A stretch of DNA of 64,000 bases from Massilia eburnea (GTDB taxonomy: Bacteria > Pseudomonadota > Gammaproteobacteria > Burkholderiales > Burkholderiaceae_D), in NCBI RefSeq assembly GCF_009720745.1, contig NZ_WNKX01000007.1, positions 1 through 64,000 of the forward strand, in the 5' to 3' direction. The translations under genes were made by a program, and so were the position numbers. Positions within the stretch are counted from its first letter, which is position 1, and each line of letters starts with the position of its first letter. This document shows, piece after piece, positions 14,231 to 23,731 of this stretch. The notes under the pieces are model-generated. The model had not been told where the DNA came from and searched no databases. It worked only from the letters and a program-made list of their open reading frames with translations.

Positions 14231-16645
14231 TTAGCGTTTGATTTCGATCGCTCCGTTTGCCATGTCGGGCGCCAGTACGACGGCAGCTCCCTGCGCGCTG
14301 TCGAGCGATACGGGGAGCGCGGCGCCGGCGGCACGTGCTTGCGGCACGGCGCCCGCATTCCAGCCGTGCACATAGAGCGCCAGCCCGTTCCACCAGGGCT
14401 TCCAGCTGCCTTGGCGCTGGTCGAACGTCACCCGCCAGCCGTCTCTCGTTTCCTCGCAGCGCAGGCGCTGGCGCAGGAAGCCGCCACGCTTGTAGGCCAG
14501 ACTGGCGCCATCATCTGCATAAATTTCGCCTCGGCAGTCCTGCCCCGGGTAGACGTGCAGCTCCAGCCGCCCTTCGGCAGTGAAGGCGGTACTCTGCACG
14601 AGCGGCTGTTTCGGAATGATCGCTCCGGGACGCACAAATGCCGGGAGCTGGGCGATGTCGGGCGTAACGGTCAGCGTTTTGCCTTCCAGGCGCCTGCCGG
14701 TCCAATATTCGTACCAGCCCTGCCCTGGCAATTCCACTTGGTAGTCGCCGGGCGACTCCAGCGTTGGCGACGGCGCCACCAGCAAATCGCCGCCGACCAT
14801 GAACTGGTCTTCCGAGCCGCCCAGCCTGTCGCCCTTCGCCAGCACCTCAGGGAAGTTCAGGAACACGGGCCTTAGCATGGGAATGCCGCTGCGGCTGTTT
14901 TCTTCCGCTGCGGCGTACAGGTAAGGCAGCAAGCGGTAGCGCTCGGAAATGAAGCGCCGGCGGATCTCCACCTGCGCCGCATCTCCTACCCACGGCTCCT
15001 GGTCAGGACGATTGGTCTCCGCATGGGCGCGGAACATCGGCATGAAGGCGCCGATCTGGAACCAGCGCGTCAGCAGTTCCGGCGATGGGCGCTCGCCCGC
15101 GTAGCCGCCGACGTCGTTGCCGGCATAAGAAAAGCCGCTCAGGCCCAGGTTGACCAGTTGCTGCACGCCCATCTTGAGATGCTGCCAGCTGGAGGCGTTG
15201 TCTCCGGTCCAGGTGACGGCATAGCGCTGCCCTCCTGAATAGGTGGCGCGGGTCAGCACGAAGGGACGCACATCCGGCTGCAGCCGCAGCAGGCCTTCGA
15301 ACGTGGCGCGCGAATTCAACTGGCCGTAGACGTTGTGCATCTCAGCGTGGGTCGCGCTGCGCGGGGCAAAATCGTCGCTGTCGATGCGGTGCACCACATC
15401 CAACGGCATGGTCTTGCTCCGTACATTGAAGATCGACGGCTCGTTCATGTCGTTCCAGAAGCCCGAAACACCGGCGTTGACGAAATCGGCATACAAGCCG
15501 CCCCACCATGCGCGCGCCTTCACGCGGCTGAAGTCTGGGAACACCGCGGCGCCAGGCCACACATCGCCCGAGTAGAGCTGTCCGCCCGGCAGTTTCAGGA
15601 ACAGGTCTTGCGCGGCGCCGCTGTCGTAAGCAGCATAGCCCTGGCCGGGCGCATTGGCGATATGGGGATCTGTGATCAGCACCAGGCGAATGCCCTGCCC
15701 GCGCAAGTCGTTCGCCAGTTGCGGCAGGTCGGGGAATGCCGCACGGTTGACGGTGAAGGGTCGCGAACGGTCCTGGTAGTCGATGTCCATGTAGACCACG
15801 TCGGCCGGCAGGCGCTCGCTGCGCAGGCGCCGGACGATGCCGCGTACTTCCGCATCGCTCTTGTAGCTCCATTTGGACTGCTGGAAGCCCAGCGCCCATT
15901 GCGGCATCAGCGGCGCCGTGCCGGTCAGGCGCGCGTATTGCTGCAGCACGTCTTTCGGCGCCGGTCCGGCCATCACGTAATAGTCGACGGGTCCGCCTTC
16001 GCCGCTGATCGACAGCACATCGCGCTCGGTCTTGCCGAAATCGAAGGTGCTGCGCCAGGTATTGTCGAGGAACAGGCCGAAGGCTTTCCCGCGGTCGCTC
16101 ACCGACATAAAGAATGGAATGGTCTTGTACAGCGGATCCGTGCCCTGCGTGAACTTGTAAGTGTCCGAGTTCCACATGGTGTAGGCGCCACCCTTGCGGT
16201 CGAAGGCGCCGGTCTTGTCGCCGAGGCCGAAGATATGGTCGTCGCCGCTCAAACGCTCCCGCAGGCGGAAGCCGCCCGCCGCCGGCAGCGCAGCGCCGCC
16301 GGCAAGGTCGGACAGCAGCAGCTTGCCGCCGCCATCCAGCACCTCTGCGCGCAGCGTGCGGCGATCGATGCGCACGCTAATGCCGCCTGCACCCAGTTGC
16401 ACCATGCTCGCGCTGCGCGTAACCTGCAGCGGCTGCCGGGCGGAGCGCACGTCTCCTGGCACCGCCCAGGAGGCGTCTTCCGGCAAATGCCCGCGCCCCA
16501 TGCGCAGGCGCAAAACGCCGCTGGCAGGCGACGATACTTCCAGCACGGTACCGCCGCGCGACAGCTCCAGGCGGTCCAGCGTTTCCGCATCTGCGCCCGC
16601 CGCGCACAGCGCGAGAAGCGCGGCGACAGCCTTACTGTTCCACAT
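14231..16645 (-). CDS. GH31-family alpha-glycosidase, exported
   Basis: This retaining alpha-glycosidase belongs to the alpha-glucosidase/alpha-xylosidase family. GH31 signatures: nucleophile Asp in WNDMNEPSIF, acid/base Asp in TWTGDNASSW, with the upstream barrel motifs VVYMDIDYQD and LITDPHI. The frame is open far upstream, but the start is ATG 16645 because it yields a signal peptide (MWNSKAVAALLALCAAGADA) and overlaps the permease gene by 14 bp. At 804 aa it is a full-length enzyme. It is the last gene of the run from lacI2 through the AGE isomerase, PfkB kinase, GH92 and permease genes. Alpha-glucosidase versus alpha-xylosidase specificity is not resolvable by eye. Confidence 0.92.
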   Translation of the reverse strand: MWNSKAVAALLALCAAGADAETLDRLELSRGGTVLEVSSPASGVLRLRMGRGHLPEDASWAVPGDVRSARQPLQVTRSASMVQLGAGGISVRIDRRTLRAEVLDGGGKLLLSDLAGGAALPAAGGFRLRERLSGDDHIFGLGDKTGAFDRKGGAYTMWNSDTYKFTQGTDPLYKTIPFFMSVSDRGKAFGLFLDNTWRSTFDFGKTERDVLSISGEGGPVDYYVMAGPAPKDVLQQYARLTGTAPLMPQWALGFQQSKWSYKSDAEVRGIVRRLRSERLPADVVYMDIDYQDRSRPFTVNRAAFPDLPQLANDLRGQGIRLVLITDPHIANAPGQGYAAYDSGAAQDLFLKLPGGQLYSGDVWPGAAVFPDFSRVKARAWWGGLYADFVNAGVSGFWNDMNEPSIFNVRSKTMPLDVVHRIDSDDFAPRSATHAEMHNVYGQLNSRATFEGLLRLQPDVRPFVLTRATYSGGQRYAVTWTGDNASSWQHLKMGVQQLVNLGLSGFSYAGNDVGGYAGERPSPELLTRWFQIGAFMPMFRAHAETNRPDQEPWVGDAAQVEIRRRFISERYRLLPYLYAAAEENSRSGIPMLRPVFLNFPEVLAKGDRLGGSEDQFMVGGDLLVAPSPTLESPGDYQVELPGQGWYEYWTGRRLEGKTLTVTPDIAQLPAFVRPGAIIPKQPLVQSTAFTAEGRLELHVYPGQDCRGEIYADDGASLAYKRGGFLRQRLRCEETRDGWRVTFDQRQGSWKPWWNGLALYVHGWNAGAVPQARAAGAALPVSLDSAQGAAVVLAPDMANGAIEIKR

Positions 16646-17897
16646 ACATCTTCGAGTACTTGGCGCCGAAGTAGAGGATGAAGGCGTAGCATGCAGCCGG
16701 CAGCAGGAACGAAGCCTGCAGCCCAACGACGTCCGCCAGTTTGCCCTGCACCGCAGGAACGACGGCGCCGCCGACAATCGCCATGCACAGGATGCCGGAC
16801 CCCTGGCCGGCGTACTTGCCCAGGCCATTCAAGGCCATGCTGAAGATGGTTGGGAACATGACCGAGTTGCACAGGCCCACCGCCAGGATCGCCCACATCG
16901 TCACGCTGCCCTTGCCGAATACGGCGGCCAGCACCAGCCCGATCGCCAGCAGCGAATTGAAGGCCAGCACCTTGCCAGGGCTGGCAAAACGCAACACGGC
17001 GGAACCGATGAAGCGGCCGACCATGGCGCCGCCCCAGTAGATGCTGACATAGTGATATGCCTCGGAGTGCGGCAGGCCGGCGATGTAGGACTCGCCGATG
17101 AAATTGATCAGGAAGCTGCCGATGCTTACTTCCGCGCCCACGTACAGGAAGATGCCGATCGCCCCCAGCACCAGGTGGCGATGCGCCCAGGCGGAGCCAT
17201 GGCCCTCGCCTGCCAGCGCCACGTCTTCGCTGTCCGCGATCTTCGGCAGCTTGGCCACATAGAACATGACGGCCAGCAGCGCCAGAGCGCCGGCCAGCGC
17301 CAGGTAAGGACCGCGCACGGTTGCCGCATCAGCAACCGCGCCGGCCGCGACGCCCGCCGTCGACAGGATCAGCAGGCCGCCGATGGCCGGGCCAATGGTG
17401 GTGCCGAGCGAGTTGAAGGCCTGCGTCAGGTTCAGGCGGCTGGACGCGGTGCGCGCCGGGCCGAGTACCGTCACATAGGGATTGGCCGCGACCTGCAGCA
17501 CCGTGATGCCGGATGCGAGCACAAAGAACGCAAACAGGAACAGCTCATAGCCGCCGAACGACGCCGGATAGAACAGCACGCAGCCGGCTGCAGCAATCAG
17601 CAGGCCAGCCACGGCGCCCTTCTGGTAGCCGATGCGGCGAATCAAAGCGCCGGCCGGCAGCGAGATGATGAAATAGGCGCCGAAGAAGCAGAACTGCACC
17701 AGCATCGCCTGGAAGTATGACAGTGTATAAATCGCCTTCAGGTGCGGAATCAGGACGTCGTTCAGGGAGGTAATCAGCCCCCACATGAAGAACAGCGTCG
17801 TAACGATCGCCATCGCGCTGGTATTGGTGCCGTTCTGCGCGCCGCCCGCCGCTTGCGGCGACGAGGGTGGCGCTGTGTTGTGTGCCATGTTTGCCAT
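16632..17897 (-). CDS. Sugar:H+ symporter of the FHS family (FucP/GluP/NagP-like MFS)
   Basis: This twelve-helix inner-membrane permease imports monosaccharides by proton symport. The FHS signature is clear: FFMWGLITSLNDVLIPHLK at the first helix, FFGAYFIISLPAGALIRRIGYQKG, and VAANPYVTVLGP in the fifth helix region. At 421 aa the length is typical. The ATG has GGAGGAG upstream. It lies between the GH92 mannosidase and GH31 genes in the same direction, so it probably takes up the released hexose (mannose, glucose or galactose). The family cannot tell these apart without experiment. Confidence 0.92.
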   Translation of the reverse strand: MANMAHNTAPPSSPQAAGGAQNGTNTSAMAIVTTLFFMWGLITSLNDVLIPHLKAIYTLSYFQAMLVQFCFFGAYFIISLPAGALIRRIGYQKGAVAGLLIAAAGCVLFYPASFGGYELFLFAFFVLASGITVLQVAANPYVTVLGPARTASSRLNLTQAFNSLGTTIGPAIGGLLILSTAGVAAGAVADAATVRGPYLALAGALALLAVMFYVAKLPKIADSEDVALAGEGHGSAWAHRHLVLGAIGIFLYVGAEVSIGSFLINFIGESYIAGLPHSEAYHYVSIYWGGAMVGRFIGSAVLRFASPGKVLAFNSLLAIGLVLAAVFGKGSVTMWAILAVGLCNSVMFPTIFSMALNGLGKYAGQGSGILCMAIVGGAVVPAVQGKLADVVGLQASFLLPAACYAFILYFGAKYSKMYVEQ

Positions 17898-17931
17898 GAT
17901 GTCTCCTCCGTATTATTGAATTCGTGTGCCG

Positions 17932-20370
17932 TCACTGGGCGGCGTCGGCCGGCGCATGCGGCAGGTCGCGGCCATGTGTTCCCCAGCCAGCCGTATCGGG
18001 CTGCAGCGACAGTTTGTACGACAGCGTACCTGCAGCCTGCAACTGCTCCCAATCGAGCCATACCCGCGACAGCGGGCGGCCGCCCCATTGTACCGATTGC
18101 ACAAACTTGCGTTCACCCGGTTTCGCTTCCGGCGCTTCGATGCGCAGGGTGCGGCCGCCCGCCAGGTCGATTTCGGCGCGTGGAAAACGTGGTGCATGCA
18201 GCAGGAAGCGGCCGCTGCCCGGCGCGTCCGGGTACAGTCCCAGGGCGCTGAACAGGTACCAGGCCGACATGGTGCCCAGGTCGTCGTTGCCGGTGACGCC
18301 GCTCGGTCCGTTGCCGAACAGGGTCTCTGCGGCGCGCAGCACGGTGGTGGTTTTCCACGGCTGGCCCATCAGGGTGTACATCCACGGCGTGTGCAGGTCA
18401 GGCTCGTTGTTCGGGTTGTAGCGGAACTGGCTGTAGTAGCTGTATGCGCCAACCACCCACGATTTGCGTACCGCCGCCGGATCGGCCAGCAGGGCGTCGT
18501 AATCGAAGAACAGGTCCAGGCGATGCAGGGCCTTGGCTTGTCCGCCCATTGCCGCGGCCAGGCCCGGAATGTCCTGCGGTACCAGCCACTGGTATTGCCA
18601 TGCCGTGCCTTCATGGAAGCCGCGCTCGGCGCGCGGGTCGTAGCTGCCGTTCACGTCGGCGAACCAGCTGCCATCCAGCACGCGCGGCCGTGGGAAGCCG
18701 CGCTGGCCGGTTGGCGCGTCCACCACGTCCGCATCCCATACTTTGCGCCAGTTCAGGGCGCGCTGCGACAAGTCCTGTGCATCCTTGGCCTGTCCCAGCG
18801 CCTTGGCCATCACCGCCAGCGAGCTGTCGGCCAGCGCGTATTCCAGCGTCGCCGAGGCGCCGTGGTGCGGGTCGATATCCATGCCCTTGGCCACAAAGCC
18901 GCGGTCATACTGCACGAAACCCTGGCGCAGGTAGCTCGGGTTGCCGGCGCGGCCTTCGGCGCGGATCTGCGCCGGCGGCACGCCATAGGCATTCTCGCGC
19001 AGGGCGGCATAGGCTTCACGCTCGCGGCCTTTCAGCGCGCCAAAACGCCACAGGTCCACCAGGAACGGGGTGACCGGGTCGCCGGTCATCACATTGCTGT
19101 CGAAGTTGGCATAGCCCCAGCGTGGCAGCCATTTGCCCTGCTCGCGTATTTTAAGAACCGAGTTGGCGATGTCGCGCGAGCGCTCAGGACGCAACAGCGC
19201 CAGCAGCTGGTTTTGCGCACGGTAGGTGTCCCACAGCGAGAAGAACTCGTAATAGGTCCAGTCCTTGGCGGTGTGCAGCGCGTCGTCGTAGCCGCGATAG
19301 CGGCCGTCGGCATCGCTGCCGGTCAGCGGCTGCAGCAGCGCGTGGTAAAGCGCGGTGTAGAACACGGTGCGGTCATCGTTGCTGCCGCCCTCAATGCGCA
19401 CGCTGCCCAATTCCTTCTGCCAGTTGGCCTGCGCCTTTTCGCGCATCGCATCGAAGGTCAGCGGCATGCCGCCGGACTGGCCTTCGGCGCGCAGGTTGAC
19501 GCGCGCACCTTCGGCATCGACGTGGGAAATGGCGCTGACGGCAGTCACCGCCTTACCGCGTTTCAGGTCGAAGGTGAGCCAGACGCCGTGCGGACGGCTG
19601 TCGCCCTGCTGGCTGGGGCCATTCACGCCAGGCCAGCCGCCGCGGTCGTCCCAGATGCCGTGCGCGGTGAAAGGCTGGTCGAACACCATGCGGAACCACG
19701 TGGTGTACTGCGCGCCGCCGCAAAAGCTGCGGGTGACGATCTTGCCTTCGACGCTGCGGTCGTCCAGCACCTGCACTTCGCTGCCGACAACGGAATGGCG
19801 CTCATTGGCCTGGCCCAGGTTCAGCAGCAGGTGGCCGGCTGTTGTGCCGTCGGCGAAGCTGTAGCGCTCGGCGGCGGCGCGGGTCAGTGCGGTCGCTTCC
19901 GCAGTGATGCCGCCATAGCTGGACAACTGTACTTTGTAATAGCCGGCTTGTCCTACTTCGCCCTCGTGGCGGTATTCGGCAGCGTAGCGCTTGGCGTTGA
20001 AACTTTCCGGCTTGGCGGTATCGAAGTCGCCGCCAGGGCCGATGCTGCCGGTCACCGGCAGCACGGACAGCTGGCCGCCCTGCTCCCAGCAGCCGGCGCC
20101 GGACAGGTATGAGTGGCCGAAGCCGCGGATACGCGCGTCGCTGTAGCGCCAGCCGGCGTAATGCTCGCCGGTCGGGCTGACCTGGATCATGCCGAAAGGC
20201 GCCGAGGCGCCGGGGAAAGTATTGCCTTCATCCTGGGTGCCGATGAAGGTGTTGACGGGCGTATCGGCCTTGGCCGCAGGCGCCGCGATGGCGCCTGTCA
20301 GCGCGAGCCCAGCCAGCAGGGTGCCCACACCAGCCAGGCCGGCCAGGCGCAAGGTACGAATTCCACTCAT
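17932..20370 (-). CDS. GH92 family alpha-mannosidase, exported
   Basis: This calcium-dependent inverting exo-alpha-mannosidase acts on N-glycans or mannans. Family features: NTFIGTQDEGNTFPGASAPFGM at the N-terminus, the acid Glu in HEGTAWQYQWLVPQD, and the base Asp region GNDDLGTMSAWYLFSALGLYP. The signal peptide spans residues ~1-35 (ending PAAKA). At 812 aa the length is normal for GH92. Its ATG overlaps the stop of the sugar kinase gene as ATGA, indicating coupling. Together with the mannose isomerase and kinase genes upstream it defines a mannose-release and catabolism operon. The linkage preference (alpha-1,2, 1,3 or 1,6) is not determined. Confidence 0.94.
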   Translation of the reverse strand: MSGIRTLRLAGLAGVGTLLAGLALTGAIAAPAAKADTPVNTFIGTQDEGNTFPGASAPFGMIQVSPTGEHYAGWRYSDARIRGFGHSYLSGAGCWEQGGQLSVLPVTGSIGPGGDFDTAKPESFNAKRYAAEYRHEGEVGQAGYYKVQLSSYGGITAEATALTRAAAERYSFADGTTAGHLLLNLGQANERHSVVGSEVQVLDDRSVEGKIVTRSFCGGAQYTTWFRMVFDQPFTAHGIWDDRGGWPGVNGPSQQGDSRPHGVWLTFDLKRGKAVTAVSAISHVDAEGARVNLRAEGQSGGMPLTFDAMREKAQANWQKELGSVRIEGGSNDDRTVFYTALYHALLQPLTGSDADGRYRGYDDALHTAKDWTYYEFFSLWDTYRAQNQLLALLRPERSRDIANSVLKIREQGKWLPRWGYANFDSNVMTGDPVTPFLVDLWRFGALKGREREAYAALRENAYGVPPAQIRAEGRAGNPSYLRQGFVQYDRGFVAKGMDIDPHHGASATLEYALADSSLAVMAKALGQAKDAQDLSQRALNWRKVWDADVVDAPTGQRGFPRPRVLDGSWFADVNGSYDPRAERGFHEGTAWQYQWLVPQDIPGLAAAMGGQAKALHRLDLFFDYDALLADPAAVRKSWVVGAYSYYSQFRYNPNNEPDLHTPWMYTLMGQPWKTTTVLRAAETLFGNGPSGVTGNDDLGTMSAWYLFSALGLYPDAPGSGRFLLHAPRFPRAEIDLAGGRTLRIEAPEAKPGERKFVQSVQWGGRPLSRVWLDWEQLQAAGTLSYKLSLQPDTAGWGTHGRDLPHAPADAAQ

Positions 20371-21293
20371 TGCCTTACCTCTCCTTGGAGTTTTTCGAAT
20401 AACCGCTGCATGGCGGCCGGCTGCGGCGGAGTCGCCCCTGATTGCAGGCAGGCGGCGGAACCGGCTGCCAGCGCCGAGTGCAGGTGCGCTTGCAGGGCGC
20501 GCTCCGGATGGCGCGAAAGGCTGGCCAGCAAGCCCGCCACACTGGCGTCGCCGGCGCCGACCGTGTCCACCACGTCAACGGCAGGTGCACGGGCATCGGC
20601 CCGCTGCGCGCCATGCAGCAGGCTGGCGCCCTGCCCGCCGCGCGTGAACAGGAAATAGGCATCCGGGCTGGCGTCGCGCAGCTGCTGCAGCGCCGCATCC
20701 AGCGCGACTCCGGGGAATAGGCCGCGCAAATCGTCGTCCGACACCTTGATCAGGTCGGCCAGCGCCGCCATGCGCTGCAGGACGGGCGCGTAGGCCGGGC
20801 CCATGACGTTGCGGTAGTTCGGGTCGTAACTGATCGCCACGCCCTGCGCTTTCAGTTTTTCCGCCAGCGCCACCAGGCGCGAAGCAAGCGGTTCGCGCGC
20901 CAGGCTGATGCCGCCGAAGTGGGCCCAGCGCAAGGAGCGCGACCAGCCTTCCGGTAGTGCGGACGGGTCGAAATGCAGGTCGGCGCTGTCGTCGCCGACG
21001 AAGAAGTAGCGCGGCGGCTCGCCCTGCTCCACGATTGCCAGCAGCGGTGAACGCTCAACGCGCTGCAGCAGGCGCAGGTCCAGCCCGACGGCTTCGCTGG
21101 CGGCCCACAGGCTGGCGCCAAACCGGTCGCGGCTGATGGCGCCGGCGAAAGCCGTGCGCTCGCCCAGCGTGGCCAAGGCACGCGCCACGTTCCACACCGA
21201 GCCGCCATCGCGGCTCACCCATTGCTCATTGCCTTGATGGATCATGTCGGTCAGCGCCTCGCCGGCGCACAGCATCAGCGGCGCATCATGCAT
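20367..21293 (-). CDS. PfkB-family sugar kinase, probable fructokinase
   Basis: This cytoplasmic ATP-dependent kinase of the ribokinase/PfkB family has the C-terminal signature DVVDTVGAGDAS with its catalytic Asp. The N-terminus CAGEALTDMI and the DGGSVWNVARALATLG element are typical of fructokinases. At 308 aa the length is normal. It overlaps the isomerase gene by 8 bp and the GH92 gene by 4 bp. Because the upstream gene is a mannose/AGE isomerase, phosphorylation of fructose to fructose-6-phosphate is the likely job. Other hexose or ketose substrates are possible. Confidence 0.88.
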   Translation of the reverse strand: MHDAPLMLCAGEALTDMIHQGNEQWVSRDGGSVWNVARALATLGERTAFAGAISRDRFGASLWAASEAVGLDLRLLQRVERSPLLAIVEQGEPPRYFFVGDDSADLHFDPSALPEGWSRSLRWAHFGGISLAREPLASRLVALAEKLKAQGVAISYDPNYRNVMGPAYAPVLQRMAALADLIKVSDDDLRGLFPGVALDAALQQLRDASPDAYFLFTRGGQGASLLHGAQRADARAPAVDVVDTVGAGDASVAGLLASLSRHPERALQAHLHSALAAGSAACLQSGATPPQPAAMQRLFEKLQGEVRQ

Positions 21294-22500
21294 GGTCGGC
21301 CGCTCCCAGCACCGATACGATGTCGTAGCAGGCGCCCATGGTGTGGTAATCGACCTTGCCGGCCGGGCTCTTTTCGTCGCTCAGCTTGCGGTTCTCGCGG
21401 TCCAGGATGCGGTACCAGGCGCCGTGCTGATGGTCCACCATGTGGGTCCAGCTGTATTCCCAGATGCGCTGGTACCAGTCCCAATAGGATTGCTCGCCGG
21501 TGCGCTGCGCCAGCATGGCGGCGGCGGCCGCACTCTCCGCCTGCACCCAGAAGTATTTGTGGAAGTCGCAGATGGAAAGGTCCGGCGCCAGCGAGTAGCA
21601 CAGCCCACCATGTTCGGCATCCCAGCCTTTGTTCACCGCCACCTGGAACAGGCGCTCCGCCGTCGGGAGCAGCCAGCCCAGGTCTTTTTGCAGCACGGCG
21701 CCGCGCGCTTCCAGTTGCAACAGCAGCTTGGCCCACTCGGTAAAGTGGCCGGGCTGGTAGCCCCATGGACGGAACAGGTTTTCCGGATCGTCGATATTGA
21801 ATTTCCAGTCCGGCTGCCAATCGGTGTCGTAATGCTCCCAAATCAGCCCGCCGCAGCGCTGCGCCTGGCGCTGGGTAATGTTGTAGGCGATGGTGAAAGC
21901 GCGCTCCAGGTAGCGCTTTTCACCGGTGGCCTGGTAGGCCGCCTGCAGCGCTTCGCAGGCATGCATGTTCGCGTTCTGGCCGCGGTAAGTGGACAACACG
22001 CTCCAGTCGCGGCTCGCCTCGTCGGCGTACAGGCCCGCTTCCGCATCCCAAAACCGCTGCTCCATCAGTTCGAAAGTCTCGCCGATCCATGCGCGCGCCT
22101 GCTCTTGTCCGGCCATGGTGGCGTGCGCATAGGCCAGCAGCACGAAAGCCAGGCCGTAGGCATGCTGGGTGCCGTCTTCCACCTTGTCGCCGTCCAGCAT
22201 CCAGGCGTAGCCGCCGCTCACCGGGTCGCGGTGGGCGACGCGGAGGAAGCGCAGCGCATGCTTCAGCCCTTCCAGGTAGCCCGCATCGTGAAACTGGCGG
22301 TACGCCATGGCATAAGTGAACACGAAACGCGTGCTGCTGACCAGGTGCCGGTGACGGCTGTCGTACACCGTGCCGTCGTCCTTGAAATAGTGATAAAGGC
22401 CGCCGTTCGGATCGATAGCGCGCGGGTGGTAGAAACGCATGCTGTGCTGCGCATGTTCGAGCAATACCAGCTTGCTGCGGAAGTTCGGGAAAATTGGCAT
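21286..22500 (-). CDS. AGE-family isomerase, probable D-mannose isomerase
   Basis: This (alpha/alpha)6-barrel enzyme of the N-acylglucosamine 2-epimerase superfamily interconverts aldoses and ketoses. Motifs resembling mannose isomerase/YihS are YHPRAIDPNGGLYHYF, the RHLVSSTRFVFTYA segment, NANMHACEAL, EHYDTDW and RPWGYQPGHFTEWAKLL, which include the active-site Arg and His positions. At 404 aa the length fits. The gene lies between the second lacI and the sugar kinase, in an operon with the GH92 mannosidase. Conversion of mannose to fructose is the most economical reading; sulfoquinovose or glucosamine derivatives would not fit the neighbours. Confidence 0.88.
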   Translation of the reverse strand: MPIFPNFRSKLVLLEHAQHSMRFYHPRAIDPNGGLYHYFKDDGTVYDSRHRHLVSSTRFVFTYAMAYRQFHDAGYLEGLKHALRFLRVAHRDPVSGGYAWMLDGDKVEDGTQHAYGLAFVLLAYAHATMAGQEQARAWIGETFELMEQRFWDAEAGLYADEASRDWSVLSTYRGQNANMHACEALQAAYQATGEKRYLERAFTIAYNITQRQAQRCGGLIWEHYDTDWQPDWKFNIDDPENLFRPWGYQPGHFTEWAKLLLQLEARGAVLQKDLGWLLPTAERLFQVAVNKGWDAEHGGLCYSLAPDLSICDFHKYFWVQAESAAAAAMLAQRTGEQSYWDWYQRIWEYSWTHMVDHQHGAWYRILDRENRKLSDEKSPAGKVDYHTMGACYDIVSVLGAADHA

Positions 22501-22527
22501 GGACGGGGGTTCCAGGTTGGTGGCGCA

Positions 22528-23517
22528 CTAGTCGTCGTAACTGCTTTCGCGCACGATAAGGTTGACCGGCAGGGTGGTTTCGTTAGGGTTGTTTTCTTCA
22601 GTCTTGTGGAGCAATCGTTCGATGCCGGCACGTCCCAGCGCTTCCTTGTCCACCTCGATGGTGGTGAGCGGCGGAATGGCGGCGGCGGCGCTGCTGATGC
22701 CGTCGAAACCGACAATGGCAATATCGTGCGGGATCTTCAGGCCTTGGCTAAGGCAGTGCCGCATGGCGATCAGCGCCGTGCTGTCGTTGTAGCAGAACAG
22801 CGCGTCCGGGCGCTTGGGCAGGTCCAGCAGGCTTTGCACCGCCTCCGCCACGGCGTCGTCCCCTTCGCCCATGGCGGGAATGCTGACTTCCAGTTCCGGA
22901 TCGGCGTGCACCCTGGCGTCAAACAGCGCCTGGCGGAAGCCGCGGTTGCGCTGCGCGATGCTGTAGTGGGCCAGGGAGCCGTGCAGCATGGCGATGCGTT
23001 TCCTGCCGCAGCGCAGCAGATGCTGTGTGGCCAGGTAGCCGCCGCGCACATTGTCCGGGTTCACCGAGGTAAAGCCGCGCCTATGCATGTCGACCAGCAC
23101 CAGCGGCTTGCCGGCCTGCTGCAGTGCGGCGAGTGCTTCCGGCTCAAAGAAGCCGGCGCACAGGATGGCGTCCGGCTGGTGCAGGCGGATCTGCGCCATG
23201 ACCGGCTCCGCCGGCCCCACCGCAATAAAGGACAGGGCGATGCCTTCGCGCCGGCAAGCTGCCTCGGCGCCATGCAGCACCGGCGAGAAGAACTGGCTGC
23301 AGGCCAGTGTGTTGTGCTGGCTGTGGAGGAGGAAGGCGATGCGGCGGATGCGGCCTTTTTTCAATTGCGACAAGTCGTAGCCAAGGCGGCGCGCCGCCTC
23401 GCGCACCTTGTCGCGCGTGAGCTCCGTCATCCCCGCCTGGTTCTTCAGGGCGCGCGATACGGTACCAATCGAGAGACTGGTCGCCTCGGCGATGTCGCGG
23501 ATCGTGACCTGGCTCAT
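22528..23517 (-). CDS. LacI-family regulator of the mannose-glycan operon
   Basis: The helix-turn-helix is at residues 5-26 (TIRDIAEATSLSIGTVSRAL), followed by the hinge (YDLSQLKKGRIRRIAFLL) and the periplasmic-binding-like sensor domain ending IAIVGFDGISSAAAAIPPLTT. The frame is open to 23772, but ATG 23517 is the start because it begins exactly at the HTH. At 329 aa the length is normal. It is 27 bp upstream of the AGE isomerase gene on the same strand and probably controls the whole operon and itself; a palindrome lies just upstream. Its recognition helix differs from that of the first LacI (TVSRAL versus TASRAL), consistent with a different operator. Confidence 0.92.
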   Translation of the reverse strand: MSQVTIRDIAEATSLSIGTVSRALKNQAGMTELTRDKVREAARRLGYDLSQLKKGRIRRIAFLLHSQHNTLACSQFFSPVLHGAEAACRREGIALSFIAVGPAEPVMAQIRLHQPDAILCAGFFEPEALAALQQAGKPLVLVDMHRRGFTSVNPDNVRGGYLATQHLLRCGRKRIAMLHGSLAHYSIAQRNRGFRQALFDARVHADPELEVSIPAMGEGDDAVAEAVQSLLDLPKRPDALFCYNDSTALIAMRHCLSQGLKIPHDIAIVGFDGISSAAAAIPPLTTIEVDKEALGRAGIERLLHKTEENNPNETTLPVNLIVRESSYDD

Positions 23518-23534
23518 AAGGAACTCCACGGAAA

Positions 23535-23545
23535 GTTTAATAAAC
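23535..23545. promoter_or_regulatory. Palindromic operator-like site upstream of the second lacI
   Basis: GTTTAATAAAC is a perfect 11-bp palindrome 17 bp before the lacI start codon. A TATACT -10-like element lies about 20 bp further upstream on the minus strand. The position suits autorepression. It differs from the TAACG-type sites. Confidence 0.5.
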
Positions 23546-23731
23546 AGTAGAAGTACCGGTCCAGTATATATTTGCCATTTGGGACAACGGTTAAAAACGG
23601 CGCGAAAAAGGCGCTTTTTAGCGCGTTTTAGTAAACACGCATGATGGTGGCGCCGTTTGACCTGGATCATGGAATCGGCGCGCTCCGGGTCGTAGCATGG
23701 GCTCATACCATACTGCCAACAGGAGTCCCCC

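Noticed and set aside
17926..20112. 728-aa plus-strand open frame antisense to GH92
   Set aside because: GH92 motifs are intact on the minus strand; the antisense product is low-complexity in arginine, valine and alanine and has no ribosome site.
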